A DNA stretch of 64,000 bases from Rugosimonospora sp040255525 (GCA_040255525.1 JBDZVD010000012.1:1-64000); one strand, 5' to 3'; counted from the first letter of the stretch, positions 15,639 through 24,356 are shown. Numbers and translations: made by a program. The notes: generated from the letters alone by a model not told the origin.

Positions 15639-17153
15639 TCACCAGCTGGACAGCGGCTTGCCCTCGGCGAAGCCGGCCGCGCTCTGTACCCCGACCACGG
15701 CCCGTTCGTGCAGCTCCTCCAGGGTGGCCGCGCCGGCGTAGGTGCACGCCGAACGCACCCCGGTGACGATCTGATCGAGGATGTCCTCGATCCCGGTGCG
15801 CGCCGGGTCCAGGTACATCCGGGCGGTGCTCACGCCCTCCTCGAACAGCGCCTTGCGGGCCCGGTCGTACGCCGACTCGTCGGCGGTGCGCCGGGTGACC
15901 GCCCGCTTCGACGCCATCCCGAAGTTCTCCTTGTACAGCCGGCCGTCCTGACCGCGCTGCACGTCCCCGGGCGACTCGTTGGTGCCGGCGAACCATGAAC
16001 CGATCATCACGTTGGACGCGCCGGCCGCCAGCGCCAGCGCGACATCCCGCGGGTGCCGCACCCCGCCGTCCGCCCACACGTGCGCGCCGAGCTGGCGAGC
16101 CGTCGCGGCGCACTCCAGTACGGCCGAGAACTGCGGCCGGCCGACACCGGTCATCATCCGGGTGGTGCACATCGCGCCCGGCCCGACCCCGACCTTGACG
16201 ATGTCGGCCCCGGCCGCGACCAGATCCCGTACGCCGTCGGCGGTCACCACGTTGCCGGCCACCACCGGTACCCGCGGATCCAGCGCGCGCACCGCGCGCA
16301 GCGCCTCGATCATCCGGTCCTGGTGCCCGTGCGCCGTGTCCAGCACCAGCACATCCACCCCGGCAGCGAGCAGCTTGTCAGCCCGCCCGGCCGGATCGCT
16401 GACCGGGTTGCCCCGGCCACCCGCGCTGGCGCCGGCGGCCGCCTCCCCGGTCACCGTGCTGCGGCCCGAGCCGCCCGCCGAGCCGGCGATGCCCAGCGCG
16501 GCGGCCACCCGCAGGCGTCCCTGCCCGTCGACCGCCGGCTGGTAGAGCGTGGCCCGCAGCGCGGCCTTGCGGGTCAGGATGCCGACCAGCGCGCCGTTGC
16601 CGTCCACCACCGGGGCGAGCCGGTGGCGGCCGGGGGCGAGCCGGGCGAACGCGTCCCGGGGCGAGATGCCGGCCGGCAGCGCCTCGATCGGTGCCGACAT
16701 GATCGCGGACAGCTGGGTGAACCGGTCGACCTCGGTGCAGTCACCCTCCGTCACCACGCCGATCGGCCGGTCGCCGTCGACCACCACCACGGCGCCGTGG
16801 GCCCGCTTGGGCAGCAGCGCGAGGGCGTCCGAGACGGTGTCGGTCGGCCGGAGCGTGATCGGGGTGTCGTACACGATGTGGCGCTGCTTGATCCACGAGA
16901 CGACCTCGGCCACCACGTCCAACGGGATGTCCTGCGGGATCACCACCAGCCCGCCCCGCCGGGCGAGCGTCTCGGCCATCCGCCGCCCGGCCACGGCGGT
17001 CATGTTCGCGGCCACCACCGGGATCGTGGTGCCGCTGCCGTCGTTGGTCGACAGGTCGACCGCCATGCGGGAGCCGACCGCCGACCGGTTGGGCACCATG
17101 AACACGTCGTCGTACGTCAGGTCGTATGCGGGCGTCGGATGGAGAAGTCGCAT
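15639..17153 (-). CDS. guaB1: GuaB1 family IMP dehydrogenase-related protein, probable GMP reductase
   Basis: 504 residues from ATG 17153. The (beta/alpha)8 barrel is interrupted by a pair of CBS domains at residues about 92-205 (PTDTVSDALALLPKRAHG, then LVGILTRKAA). The catalytic loop GPGAMCTTRMMTG has cysteine 329. Mycobacterial GuaB1 is known to act as GMP reductase returning GMP to IMP, and I transfer that role. A Gly/Ser/Ala-rich insert (residues about 223-255) separates barrel strand LRVAAALGI from GRADKLLAAGVDVLVLDTAH; most family members have only a few residues there. A GATACT -10 box seven bases before ATG suggests a leaderless mRNA. Confidence 0.9.
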   Translation of the reverse strand: MRLLHPTPAYDLTYDDVFMVPNRSAVGSRMAVDLSTNDGSGTTIPVVAANMTAVAGRRMAETLARRGGLVVIPQDIPLDVVAEVVSWIKQRHIVYDTPITLRPTDTVSDALALLPKRAHGAVVVVDGDRPIGVVTEGDCTEVDRFTQLSAIMSAPIEALPAGISPRDAFARLAPGRHRLAPVVDGNGALVGILTRKAALRATLYQPAVDGQGRLRVAAALGIAGSAGGSGRSTVTGEAAAGASAGGRGNPVSDPAGRADKLLAAGVDVLVLDTAHGHQDRMIEALRAVRALDPRVPVVAGNVVTADGVRDLVAAGADIVKVGVGPGAMCTTRMMTGVGRPQFSAVLECAATARQLGAHVWADGGVRHPRDVALALAAGASNVMIGSWFAGTNESPGDVQRGQDGRLYKENFGMASKRAVTRRTADESAYDRARKALFEEGVSTARMYLDPARTGIEDILDQIVTGVRSACTYAGAATLEELHERAVVGVQSAAGFAEGKPLSSW

Positions 17154-17160
17154 AACCGCC

Positions 17161-17166
17161 AGTATC
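17161..17166 (-). promoter_or_regulatory. Leaderless -10 box of guaB1
   Basis: On the minus strand GATACT ends seven bases before the ATG at 17153. Confidence 0.5.
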
Positions 17167-17260
17167 CGTGGCCGGTGGGCGGCCCCGCCGGGTAACCCTC
17201 GACACTCCCCGCGACGGACCCCCGGAACCGGTGGGAAGAGCTTTCATCTATTGAAATTAA

Positions 17261-17277
17261 CCGATATATGTGATCGG
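17261..17277. promoter_or_regulatory. AT-rich palindrome upstream of the G1 peptidase gene
   Basis: CCGAT (17261-17265) and ATCGG (17273-17277) flank ATATGTG inside the most AT-rich island of this area (17241-17280), just after a TTGAAA at 17251-17256. It may be an operator; the downstream start lies about 95 bases away. Confidence 0.4.
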
Positions 17278-17372
17278 CTTTGCTCAACCGGCGGTCCGGG
17301 GCATCTCGCGGCGTCACACGCGTCCGAGCCGGACCGGCCGCCCCAGGTACGGCACCTCACAAAGGAGCCCCC

Positions 17373-18107
17373 ATGCGCCATCTGCTTGTCCGCCTGGCGA
17401 CCGCGCTCGCCGGCGTCACCGTGCTGGCCGCCGCCGCGGCCACGTCCGTCCACCTCGACGCCGCCGGGTTCGGCCCGGCCCGCCACGCCCTCGCCGGGCA
17501 CGGCGTGGGCTACAACATCAACGGGTACAACTGGGGCGGGTACGCCGCCACCGGCAGCGGGTTCACCTCGGTGTCGGCCACCTGGACCATGCCCTCGGTC
17601 ACCTGCAACTCGCGGAGCGACCTGTACGCGCCCTGGGTCGGCCTGGACGGGTACGGCTCGTCCACGGTCGAGCAGACCGGGGTGGCCACCGACTGCTCCA
17701 GCGGCCGCCCGGTCAACGAACCCTGGTACGAGATGTACCCGGCCTCCCCGGTCTACCTGTCGACCAGCTCGTACCCGGTGGCCGCGGGCAACGTCATCCA
17801 CGCGTCGGTGACGTACGCGGGTAGCAGCAGCTACACGCTCACCCTGACGAACCAGAGCCGCGGCTGGACGTACACCACCACCAAGAAGCTGAGGTCGGCC
17901 CGGCGATCCAGTGCGGAAGTCATCATCGAGTCGCCTCCCGGCCGGTACCCGAACTTCGGCACCATCAGCTTCACCGGCTCGACCGTCAACGGCAGCAGCC
18001 TGTCCACGTTCAATCCGGTGGCGCTGGACCCCAGCAACGGCGTGTACGAGGCGCACACCGGCGCGCTCAGCGGCGGGAACTTCTCCATCACCTACGAGCA
18101 CGAGTGA
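17373..18107 (+). CDS. Secreted G1 family glutamic endopeptidase
   Basis: Exported protease of the eqolisin-like G1 clan, normally acid-active and pepstatin-insensitive. 244 residues from ATG 17373 with a good AAAGGAG ribosome binding site. The signal peptide is MRHLLVRLATALAGVTVLAA followed by an Ala-rich cleavage region. The mature domain starts NINGYNWGGYAATG. The catalytic glutamine is in the segment STVEQTGVATDC and the catalytic glutamate in SSAEVIIESP, both in the family order. The beta-sandwich is completed by FGTISFTGSTVNG. The next two genes on the strand also encode a secreted-type peptidase and a hydrolase, but each seems to have its own start signals. Confidence 0.85.
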   Translation: MRHLLVRLATALAGVTVLAAAAATSVHLDAAGFGPARHALAGHGVGYNINGYNWGGYAATGSGFTSVSATWTMPSVTCNSRSDLYAPWVGLDGYGSSTVEQTGVATDCSSGRPVNEPWYEMYPASPVYLSTSSYPVAAGNVIHASVTYAGSSSYTLTLTNQSRGWTYTTTKKLRSARRSSAEVIIESPPGRYPNFGTISFTGSTVNGSSLSTFNPVALDPSNGVYEAHTGALSGGNFSITYEHE

Positions 18108-18152
18108 CCGAAATCCGTCGTGGCAGGGCGGCCAATCCGCCCTGTCACGCCG

Positions 18153-18158
18153 TACTCT
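18153..18158 (+). promoter_or_regulatory. Leaderless -10 box of the S53 peptidase gene
   Basis: TACTCT, six bases, then GTG at 18165. It supports this start over upstream in-frame codons. Confidence 0.55.
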
Positions 18159-18164
18159 CACACA

Positions 18165-19655
18165 GTGACCACAAGCCCTTCCGAGCACGCAGTCCCGGGT
18201 AGCCGCCGCGATCCGGTGCCCGGCGCGCACCGGATCGGCGACGCCGATCCCGCCGAGACGGTCCGGGTGACCGTCATCCTGCGCCGTGCCGCACCCCGTT
18301 CGGGTGCTCCGGCCGACGCCGACGACCTGGCCCTGGTCGAGCGGTTCGCGACCGACCACGGCCTGTCCGTCACCGCGATGTCCGCCGCCGCCCGTTCGGT
18401 CGGCCTGCTGGGCAGCGTCGTGCAGATGAACGCCGCGTTCGGCGTGAGCCTCGGCAGGTACTCCACCGACGGGCAGACCTACCGGGGCCGTGAGGGCCAC
18501 ATCCACGTGCCGGCCGAACTCGCCGGCGTGGTGGTCGCCGTACTGGGGCTGGACGACCGGCCACAGGCCCGGGCGCACTTCCGGATCGCGCGGGACCCGC
18601 GCGGTGCCAGCGGCGTCGAGGGCGTGGCGCCGCGCGCCGCGACCAGCGGGTACCCGCCCCGGGAGGTGGCCCGCCGGTACGGCTTCCCGACCGACGTGGA
18701 CGGCACCGGCCAGACCGTCGCCGTGATCGAGCTGGGCGGCGGGTACCGCAGCGCCGACCTCACCGAGTACTTCGAGAAACAGGGCGTCAAGCGGCCGACG
18801 GTCAGCGCGGTGTCGGTGGACGGCGCGAAGAACACCCCCGGCGGGGACGCCGACGGCGAGGTGATGCTCGACATCGAGGTGATCGGGGCGATCGCGCCCG
18901 GGGCGCACATCGCGGTCTACTTCGCACCGAACACAACGAGCGGCTTCTACGACGCCGTCGCCGCCGCGCTGCACGACACCCGGCGCAAGCCGTCGATCAT
19001 CTCGATCAGCTGGGGCCAGGCCGAGGCCGGCTGGACCGCGCAGGCGATGGACTCCTACGACGAGCTGTTCGCCGACGCCGATTCGCTGGGCGTGACCGTC
19101 TACGCGGCGGCCGGCGACGACGGCTCGCGGGACAACGGGGCCGGCGACAACGTGGACTTCCCGGCGTCCAGCCCGCACGTCGTGGGCTGCGGCGGCACCA
19201 CGCTGTCGCCGACGGGCGAGGTGGTCTGGAACGACAACGCCACCGGCAACGGCGCGACCGGCGGCGGAGTCAGCATCCACTTCGGACTGCCGGCGTACCA
19301 GGCGAACGCCCGGGTGCCGGAGAACCCGCGGCACGCGACGGGGCGCGGGGTCCCGGACGTGGCCGGCGACGCCGACCCGCTGACCGGGTACCAGGTGCGG
19401 GTGGACGGCCGGGACGCGGTGATCGGCGGTACCAGCGCGGTGGCTCCGCTGTGGGCGGCGCTGACCGCGCTGGCCAACCAGCGCACCGGTACCCGGGCCG
19501 GCGAGCCGCACGATCGGCTGTACGCGCACCCGACCGCGTTCGTGGACATCACCCGCGGCGACAACGGCGGGTACCAGGCCCGCGAGGGCTGGGACGCGTG
19601 CACCGGCCTCGGCAGCCCGCGCGGCGAGCAGATCGTCCAGATCCTGGGAGGGTAG
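18165..19655 (+). CDS. S53 family serine-carboxyl peptidase (kumamolisin-like)
   Basis: 496-residue proenzyme. The N-terminal half-domain of about 150 residues is the pro-kumamolisin activation domain (MNAAFGVSLGRYSTDGQTYRG). The catalytic domain carries DGEVMLDIEVIGA with the Glu-Asp pair (about 18850-18885), AAAGDDGS with the oxyanion aspartate (about 19110), and GGTSAVAPLWAAL with the nucleophile serine (about 19425-19450). The C-terminal calcium-site region is DITRGDNGGYQAREGWDACT. No hydrophobic signal peptide is visible; bacterial kumamolisin precursors also lack a classical one. It probably degrades protein extracellularly at low pH. The neighbouring G1 peptidase has similar expected pH and inhibitor profile. 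Confidence 0.92.
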   Translation: MTTSPSEHAVPGSRRDPVPGAHRIGDADPAETVRVTVILRRAAPRSGAPADADDLALVERFATDHGLSVTAMSAAARSVGLLGSVVQMNAAFGVSLGRYSTDGQTYRGREGHIHVPAELAGVVVAVLGLDDRPQARAHFRIARDPRGASGVEGVAPRAATSGYPPREVARRYGFPTDVDGTGQTVAVIELGGGYRSADLTEYFEKQGVKRPTVSAVSVDGAKNTPGGDADGEVMLDIEVIGAIAPGAHIAVYFAPNTTSGFYDAVAAALHDTRRKPSIISISWGQAEAGWTAQAMDSYDELFADADSLGVTVYAAAGDDGSRDNGAGDNVDFPASSPHVVGCGGTTLSPTGEVVWNDNATGNGATGGGVSIHFGLPAYQANARVPENPRHATGRGVPDVAGDADPLTGYQVRVDGRDAVIGGTSAVAPLWAALTALANQRTGTRAGEPHDRLYAHPTAFVDITRGDNGGYQAREGWDACTGLGSPRGEQIVQILGG

Positions 19656-19660
19656 CGGCA

Positions 19661-20518
19661 GTGATCGCGCGTCGTTGGTGGGTCGCCGCGGTCGCGCTGC
19701 TGGCGGCGACGGCGTTGGCCTGCAAGGGGCAGGAGGGTGCCGGGGGCGACGCGCCCAGCCCGGGGCCGACACGTACCCGGGTGGCGGCCGACCTGCCCTC
19801 GTCGATGGCCGCGATCGGTGACTCGATCACCGCCGGGTACGGCAGCTGCTTCGTCCTGTCCGACTGCCCGCGCAACTCCTGGGCCACCGGTGACGGCACC
19901 CTGGTCGACAGCCACTACCGGCGGATTCTCGACGGCAACCCGGCGATCAAGGGGAACGCGCGGAACTTCGCCGTGTCGGGTGCCACCGCGGCCGACCTGG
20001 CGTCCCAGGCGAGGAGGGCGGCGGCGACCCGCCCGGCGTACCTGACCGTCATGATCGGCGCCAACGACGCGTGCCGGACCCCGATGACCGCCACCTCGAC
20101 CTTCGCCAGCGAGATCGCGACCGCCCTCAACGCGGTGAGGGCGGCCAGCCCGAAGACCCGGATCCTCGTGGCGAGCATCCCGGACGTGTACCGGGTCTGG
20201 GAGGTCGGGCACACCAGCCGGCTGGCCCGGTCGGTGTGGTCGCTGGGGGTCTGCCCGTCGTTGCTGGCCGACCCGACCTCGACGGCAGCCGCGGACGTGG
20301 CCAGGCGGCAGGCGTTCCGGGACCGGATCGACGCCTACGACCGGTTGTTGGCCCAGGCGTGCGCGGCGTACGGGCACCTGTGCCGGTGGGACGGCGGCGC
20401 GGTGCACGACGCCACGTTCACCCTCGGTCAGCTGTCCGCGATGGACTTCTTCCACCCGAACGCGGACGGCCAGGACGAGATCGCGAAGTTGACCTATCCG
20501 AGCAGCTTCGCCTGGTGA
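19661..20518 (+). CDS. SGNH/GDSL hydrolase, predicted lipoprotein
   Basis: 285 residues from GTG 19661, with GGGAGGG ribosome binding site overlapping the end of the S53 gene, so coupled expression is likely. The signal peptide ends at TALAC (Cys21), a lipobox that would anchor it outside the membrane. SGNH block I is IGDSITAGYG with the nucleophile serine, block II glycine is in NFAVSGATAAD, block III is MIGANDAC, and block V is AMDFFHPNADG with the Asp-His pair. Six cysteines beyond the lipobox may form disulfides. The substrate could be a lipid or acylated polysaccharide ester. The fold is confident, specificity is not. Confidence 0.87.
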   Translation: MIARRWWVAAVALLAATALACKGQEGAGGDAPSPGPTRTRVAADLPSSMAAIGDSITAGYGSCFVLSDCPRNSWATGDGTLVDSHYRRILDGNPAIKGNARNFAVSGATAADLASQARRAAATRPAYLTVMIGANDACRTPMTATSTFASEIATALNAVRAASPKTRILVASIPDVYRVWEVGHTSRLARSVWSLGVCPSLLADPTSTAAADVARRQAFRDRIDAYDRLLAQACAAYGHLCRWDGGAVHDATFTLGQLSAMDFFHPNADGQDEIAKLTYPSSFAW

Positions 20519-20524
20519 CGGCGG

Positions 20525-22030
20525 TCAGCGCGTGCGGCCGTGCAGGAGCTTGACCGCCCTGGCGATCCGGGCCACCTGCTTCGGCGTGCGGTCGAACGAC
20601 AGCGCCGGCAGCAGCGAGCGCATCCGGCGCTTCGTGATCGCCTTGGGGCGGGCGAACTCGCGCAGCCCGTCGGCGCCGTGGATGCGCCCGAAGCCGGAGT
20701 CGCCGACGCCGCCGAACGGCAGGGTCGGCATCCCCGCGAAGGAGATGGTCGAGTTCACCGACGTCATGCCGGAGCGCAGCTGCCGGGCGAGGGCGACACC
20801 CCGGGTACGGGAGAAGACCGCGCCGCCCAGCCCGTACCGGGACGCGTTGGCCAGCCGTACCGCATCGTCGGCGTCCGGTACCCGGGTCACCGTCAGGGTC
20901 GGCCCGAACGTCTCCTCGACCACGGCCGCGGCGTCCTCCGGCACGTCCACCAGGATCGTCGGCCGCACGTACGGCGGCTGCACGGCGTCGAGCCCGCCCA
21001 GGGCCGCCTTCCCGCCGCGGTCGAGTGCGTCCGCGATGTGCCGCCGGATCGTGTCGATCTGGCCCGGCATGGTGATCGGACCGAAATCCGCGTCGTCCTC
21101 CATGCCCACCCGCAGCCGGGACGCCCGCTCAACGAGCCGCTGCAGGAAGGCGTCGTACACCTGGTCAGCGACATACACCCGCTCGATGCCCACGCAGGTC
21201 TGGCCGGCGTTGGTCATGCCGCCCCAGACGGCCGCGGCGACCGCGCCGTCGAGGTCCGCGTCGGCGTCAACGATCATGGCGTCCTTGCCGCCGCACTCGG
21301 CGAGGACCGGGGTGAGCGTCTCGGCGCAGGCGGCCATCACCTTCTTGCCGGTCGCCGTGGACCCGGTGAACGCGAGCTTGTCCACGCCCGACCGGCACAG
21401 CGCGGCGCCCACTTCGCCGGTGCCGTACACCGCCGACAGGACCGGATGCTCCGTGACGACCTCCGCGAACCGGTCCACGACCCACTGACCGATCGCCGGC
21501 GTGTACTCGCTGGGCTTGAACACCACGGCGTTCCCGGCGGCCAGGGCGTATCCGATGGACCCGACCGGGGTCAGCACCGGGTAGTTCCACGGGCCGATCA
21601 CCCCGACGACGCCGAACGGCAGGTACTCCAGCCGGGACGAGTACTCGAGCTGCATCAGCGAGCTGCGCACCCGGCGTGGCCCCAACACCGAACGGGCGTG
21701 CTTGGCCGCCCACGCGATGTGGTCGATCGCGCCGGCGGACTCGACGATCGCCTCGGCGACCGGCTTGCCGCCCTCCCTGTGGATCAGCTCGGCCAGCTCC
21801 TCGATCCGGTTGGCCATCGACGCCCGCCAGCGCAGCAGCCGCTCCCGCCGGCCGGCGAAGCCGAGCGCGGACCACCAGGCGGCGGCCTGCCGCGCGCGCT
21901 GCACGGCGGCGGTCACGTCGGCCGGGGCGGCGACCGGGAACCGGCCGATCTCCTCACCCGTGGCGGGATTTGTGGAGACCAGGCGCCCGTCGTCGACGAC
22001 GGGGACGCCGGGGGTGTGGGTGGCGGTCAC
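20525..22030 (-). CDS. NAD(P)-dependent aldehyde dehydrogenase
   Basis: 501 residues. The start GTG at 22030 is chosen because a TACACT -10 box lies exactly six bases upstream, implying a leaderless mRNA; GTG at 22033 is adjacent. The catalytic glutamate is in LAECGGKDAMIVD and the nucleophile cysteine in NAGQTCVGIERVYV. The cofactor loop is FTGSTATGKKVM. The sequence is closest in feel to succinate-semialdehyde-type dehydrogenases, but substrate is not assigned. The chain ends with a basic segment, LSFDRTPKQVARIARAVKLL. It is divergent from the double 3-hydroxyacyl-CoA dehydrogenase gene and shares a palindromic control region with it. Confidence 0.88.
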   Translation of the reverse strand: MTATHTPGVPVVDDGRLVSTNPATGEEIGRFPVAAPADVTAAVQRARQAAAWWSALGFAGRRERLLRWRASMANRIEELAELIHREGGKPVAEAIVESAGAIDHIAWAAKHARSVLGPRRVRSSLMQLEYSSRLEYLPFGVVGVIGPWNYPVLTPVGSIGYALAAGNAVVFKPSEYTPAIGQWVVDRFAEVVTEHPVLSAVYGTGEVGAALCRSGVDKLAFTGSTATGKKVMAACAETLTPVLAECGGKDAMIVDADADLDGAVAAAVWGGMTNAGQTCVGIERVYVADQVYDAFLQRLVERASRLRVGMEDDADFGPITMPGQIDTIRRHIADALDRGGKAALGGLDAVQPPYVRPTILVDVPEDAAAVVEETFGPTLTVTRVPDADDAVRLANASRYGLGGAVFSRTRGVALARQLRSGMTSVNSTISFAGMPTLPFGGVGDSGFGRIHGADGLREFARPKAITKRRMRSLLPALSFDRTPKQVARIARAVKLLHGRTR

Positions 22031-22036
22031 CACAGC

Positions 22037-22066
22037 AGTGTAAGTCCGCAACCTACTGACCGGTAG
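22037..22066. promoter_or_regulatory. Shared control region with palindrome
   Basis: The minus-strand -10 box TACACT (22037-22042) serves the aldehyde dehydrogenase. CTACTGACCGGTAG (22053-22066) is a near-palindrome (10 of 14 positions symmetric) over its -35 region and upstream of the divergent dehydrogenase gene. It has the look of a TetR-type operator. Confidence 0.45.
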
Positions 22067-22127
22067 CCGGCGATTGCCGGGCTCGTGGCAGACTGCGACC
22101 CAGGTGTGCTCAGAACGAGGAGGCGGC

Positions 22128-23906
22128 GTGGCCCGGCAGTTCGGCACGGTAGGCGTGGTGGGTTTGGGCACGATGGGTGCCGGCATCGTCGAGGTGTTCG
22201 CACGCAACGGCATCGACGTGATCGCCACCGAGATCGATGAGGGTGCGCTGGCGCGCGGGCGATCCGCGCTGACCGCCTCGATCGACCGGGCGGTGGCTCG
22301 GGGCAAGCTCGCCGGGGCGGACCGGGACGCGCTGCTGGCCCGGGTCGGGTTCGCCGTCGGGCTCGACAGCCTGGGCGACGCCGACCTGGTCGTCGAGGCG
22401 GTCCCCGAGCGGCTCGGCCTCAAGCGGCAGCTATTCGCCGAACTCGACCGGGTCTGCCGGCCCGACGCGATCCTGGCGACGAACACCAGTTCGCTCAGCG
22501 TGACCGAGGTGTCGGTCGCCACCGGGCGCCCGGATCAGGTCATCGGCATGCACTTCTTCAACCCGGCACCGGTAATGAAGCTGGTCGAGGTCGTCCGGAC
22601 CGTGGTCACCGCGGCCGACGTGGTGGCGGACATCGAGGCGCTGTGCGCGCGCCTGGGCAAGGTCGGCGTGACCATCGGGGACCGTGCCGGATTCATCGCC
22701 AACTGGCTGCTGTTCGGGTACCTGAATCACGCGGCGGCGCTGTTCGAGTCGCGGTACGCCAGCCGGGAGGACCTGGACGCGGCGATGAAACTGGGCGCCG
22801 GCCTGCCGATGGGCCCGCTCGCGCTGATGGACCTGATCGGGCTGGACACCTCGTACGAGATCCTGGACACCATGTACCGGCGGGGTGGCCGGGACCGGCG
22901 GCACGCACCGGCGCCGGCGCTGAAGCAGCTGGTCACCGCCGGGCTGCTCGGCCGGAAGACCGGCCGGGGCTTCTACACGTACGAGAAGCCGGGCTCGCCG
23001 GTGGTCGTCGAGGACGCACTGACCCCACGGCCCGGTTCGGCCACCGAGCGGGCGCGGCCGGTCACCACGGTGGGGGTGGCCGGATCGGGCACCATGGCCG
23101 CCGGCATCGTCGAGGTCTTCGCCCGGCAGGGGTACGCAGTGGTGTCGGTCAGCCGGGGCGAGGACCGCGCCGCGGCGCTACGGGAGACGGTACGGGCCTC
23201 GCTGGCGGAGGGCGTGAGCAGCGGCAAGATCACGGAAGCCGACCGGGGCACAGCCCTGGGCCGGGTCACCTGGTCGGCCAGCCTGGACGCGCTGGCCGGC
23301 GCGGACCTGGTGGTGGAGGCCGTGATCGAGGACCTGGCGGCCAAGAAGGCGCTCTTCGCCAGCCTCGACAAGATCTGCAAGCCGGGCGTCCCGCTCGCCA
23401 CGGCGACCTCCAGCCTGCCGGTGATCGAGATCGCGATGGCCACCGGGCGCCCGGCCGACGTGCTGGGGCTGCACTTCTTCCGCCCGGCGCCGGCCAACGC
23501 ACTGGTGGAGGTCGTGCGGACCATCCGTACCTCGGCGGAGGCGGTGGCCACGGCGACCGCGGTGCTGGCCGCGGTGGGCAAGATCCCGGTGGTCTGCGGA
23601 GACCGGGCCGGATTCGTGGTGAACAACCTGCTTTTCCCGTACCTGAACGACGCGGTACGGATGCTCGAGGCCGGGTACTCGACCGTCGAGGACATCGACG
23701 CGGCGATGAAGCTCGGCTGCGGGTACCCGGAGGGGCCGTTCGAACTCCTCGACGCCGTCGGGCTGGACGCCGCGCTGGCCATCCAGCGCGCGCTGTACCA
23801 CGAGTCCCGGGAACCCGGACTCGCCCCCGCCCCGCTGCTCGATCATCTGGTCACGGCCGGCTACCTGGGCCGGGCCACCGGTCGCGGCTTCCGGCACCAC
23901 GACTGA
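22128..23906 (+). CDS. Tandem (double-domain) 3-hydroxyacyl-CoA dehydrogenase
   Basis: 592 residues from GTG 22128 behind GAGGAGG. Two complete 3-hydroxyacyl-CoA dehydrogenase units are fused head to tail. Unit one (about 1-290) has GLGTMGAGIVEVFAR, ATNTSSLSV, GMHFFNPAPVMKLVEVV and GFIANWLL. Unit two (about 308-592) has GSGTMAAGIVEVFARQ, ATATSSLPV, GLHFFRPAPANALVEVV and GFVVNNLL. Ser, His, Glu and Asn of the active site remain in both. Unit two has lost two conserved asparagines (NTSS to ATSS, FFNP to FFRP). Such doublets are known in actinobacteria. The expected role is fatty-acid or phenylacetyl-type beta-oxidation; the divergent aldehyde dehydrogenase supports a catabolic pathway. Confidence 0.9.
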   Translation: MARQFGTVGVVGLGTMGAGIVEVFARNGIDVIATEIDEGALARGRSALTASIDRAVARGKLAGADRDALLARVGFAVGLDSLGDADLVVEAVPERLGLKRQLFAELDRVCRPDAILATNTSSLSVTEVSVATGRPDQVIGMHFFNPAPVMKLVEVVRTVVTAADVVADIEALCARLGKVGVTIGDRAGFIANWLLFGYLNHAAALFESRYASREDLDAAMKLGAGLPMGPLALMDLIGLDTSYEILDTMYRRGGRDRRHAPAPALKQLVTAGLLGRKTGRGFYTYEKPGSPVVVEDALTPRPGSATERARPVTTVGVAGSGTMAAGIVEVFARQGYAVVSVSRGEDRAAALRETVRASLAEGVSSGKITEADRGTALGRVTWSASLDALAGADLVVEAVIEDLAAKKALFASLDKICKPGVPLATATSSLPVIEIAMATGRPADVLGLHFFRPAPANALVEVVRTIRTSAEAVATATAVLAAVGKIPVVCGDRAGFVVNNLLFPYLNDAVRMLEAGYSTVEDIDAAMKLGCGYPEGPFELLDAVGLDAALAIQRALYHESREPGLAPAPLLDHLVTAGYLGRATGRGFRHHD

Positions 23907-23968
23907 TCGGCGGCAGGCGGCTCCACCACGGCTCCGGCAGCGCTCAGATGATCCGCCGCCCAGCCACG

Positions 23969-23974
23969 TAACCT
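23969..23974 (+). promoter_or_regulatory. Leaderless -10 box
   Basis: TAACCT, six bases, then ATG at 23981. Confidence 0.5.
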
Positions 23975-23980
23975 GGCAAT

Positions 23981-24307
23981 ATGAGCCCCCGTCGCAACTA
24001 CCGCCGGCGCGACGCCGAGCAGCGGATCGACCAGGAACAGGTCCGTCGCGGGGTGGAGCGGGTCCAGGTGGCGAAGGACGGAGAGTGGGCGGTCCGGCTG
24101 ATTCCGGGCGGTTCAAGCCCGAAGGCGTACCGCTGTCCGGGTTGTGACCAGGAGATCCCGCCCGGCGTCGCGCACCTTGTCGCCTGGCCGGCCGACGGCC
24201 GGGGTGACCTGAGCGACCGGCGCCACTGGCACACCAGCTGCTGGCGGGCCCGGGACCGGCGCGCTCCGATCGTCCAGCGCTCCCGCAGCGCACCCCGGTA
24301 CGGCTGA
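23981..24307 (+). CDS. Small basic protein with a putative zinc site
   Basis: 108 residues, unrecognised beyond an actinobacterial conserved hypothetical. The N-terminus is Arg-rich (MSPRRNYRRRDAEQRIDQEQ). The centre has YRCPGCDQEIPPGVAHLVAW, followed by RRHWHTSCW, giving a C-x2-C and H-x2-C arrangement that would bind one zinc ion. The C-terminus is again basic. Such proteins are often annotated loosely as ATP/GTP-binding, without a visible nucleotide motif here. Nucleic-acid binding is plausible from charge and zinc site, but unproven. Confidence 0.75.
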   Translation: MSPRRNYRRRDAEQRIDQEQVRRGVERVQVAKDGEWAVRLIPGGSSPKAYRCPGCDQEIPPGVAHLVAWPADGRGDLSDRRHWHTSCWRARDRRAPIVQRSRSAPRYG

Positions 24308-24344
24308 CCGCCCGGCCGGAAGCGGCGACCGCCCCACGCTTCGT

Positions 24345-24350
24345 TACCGT
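24345..24350 (+). promoter_or_regulatory. Leaderless -10 box
   Basis: TACCGT, six bases, then GTG at 24357. Confidence 0.5.
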
Positions 24351-24356
24351 TGATTC

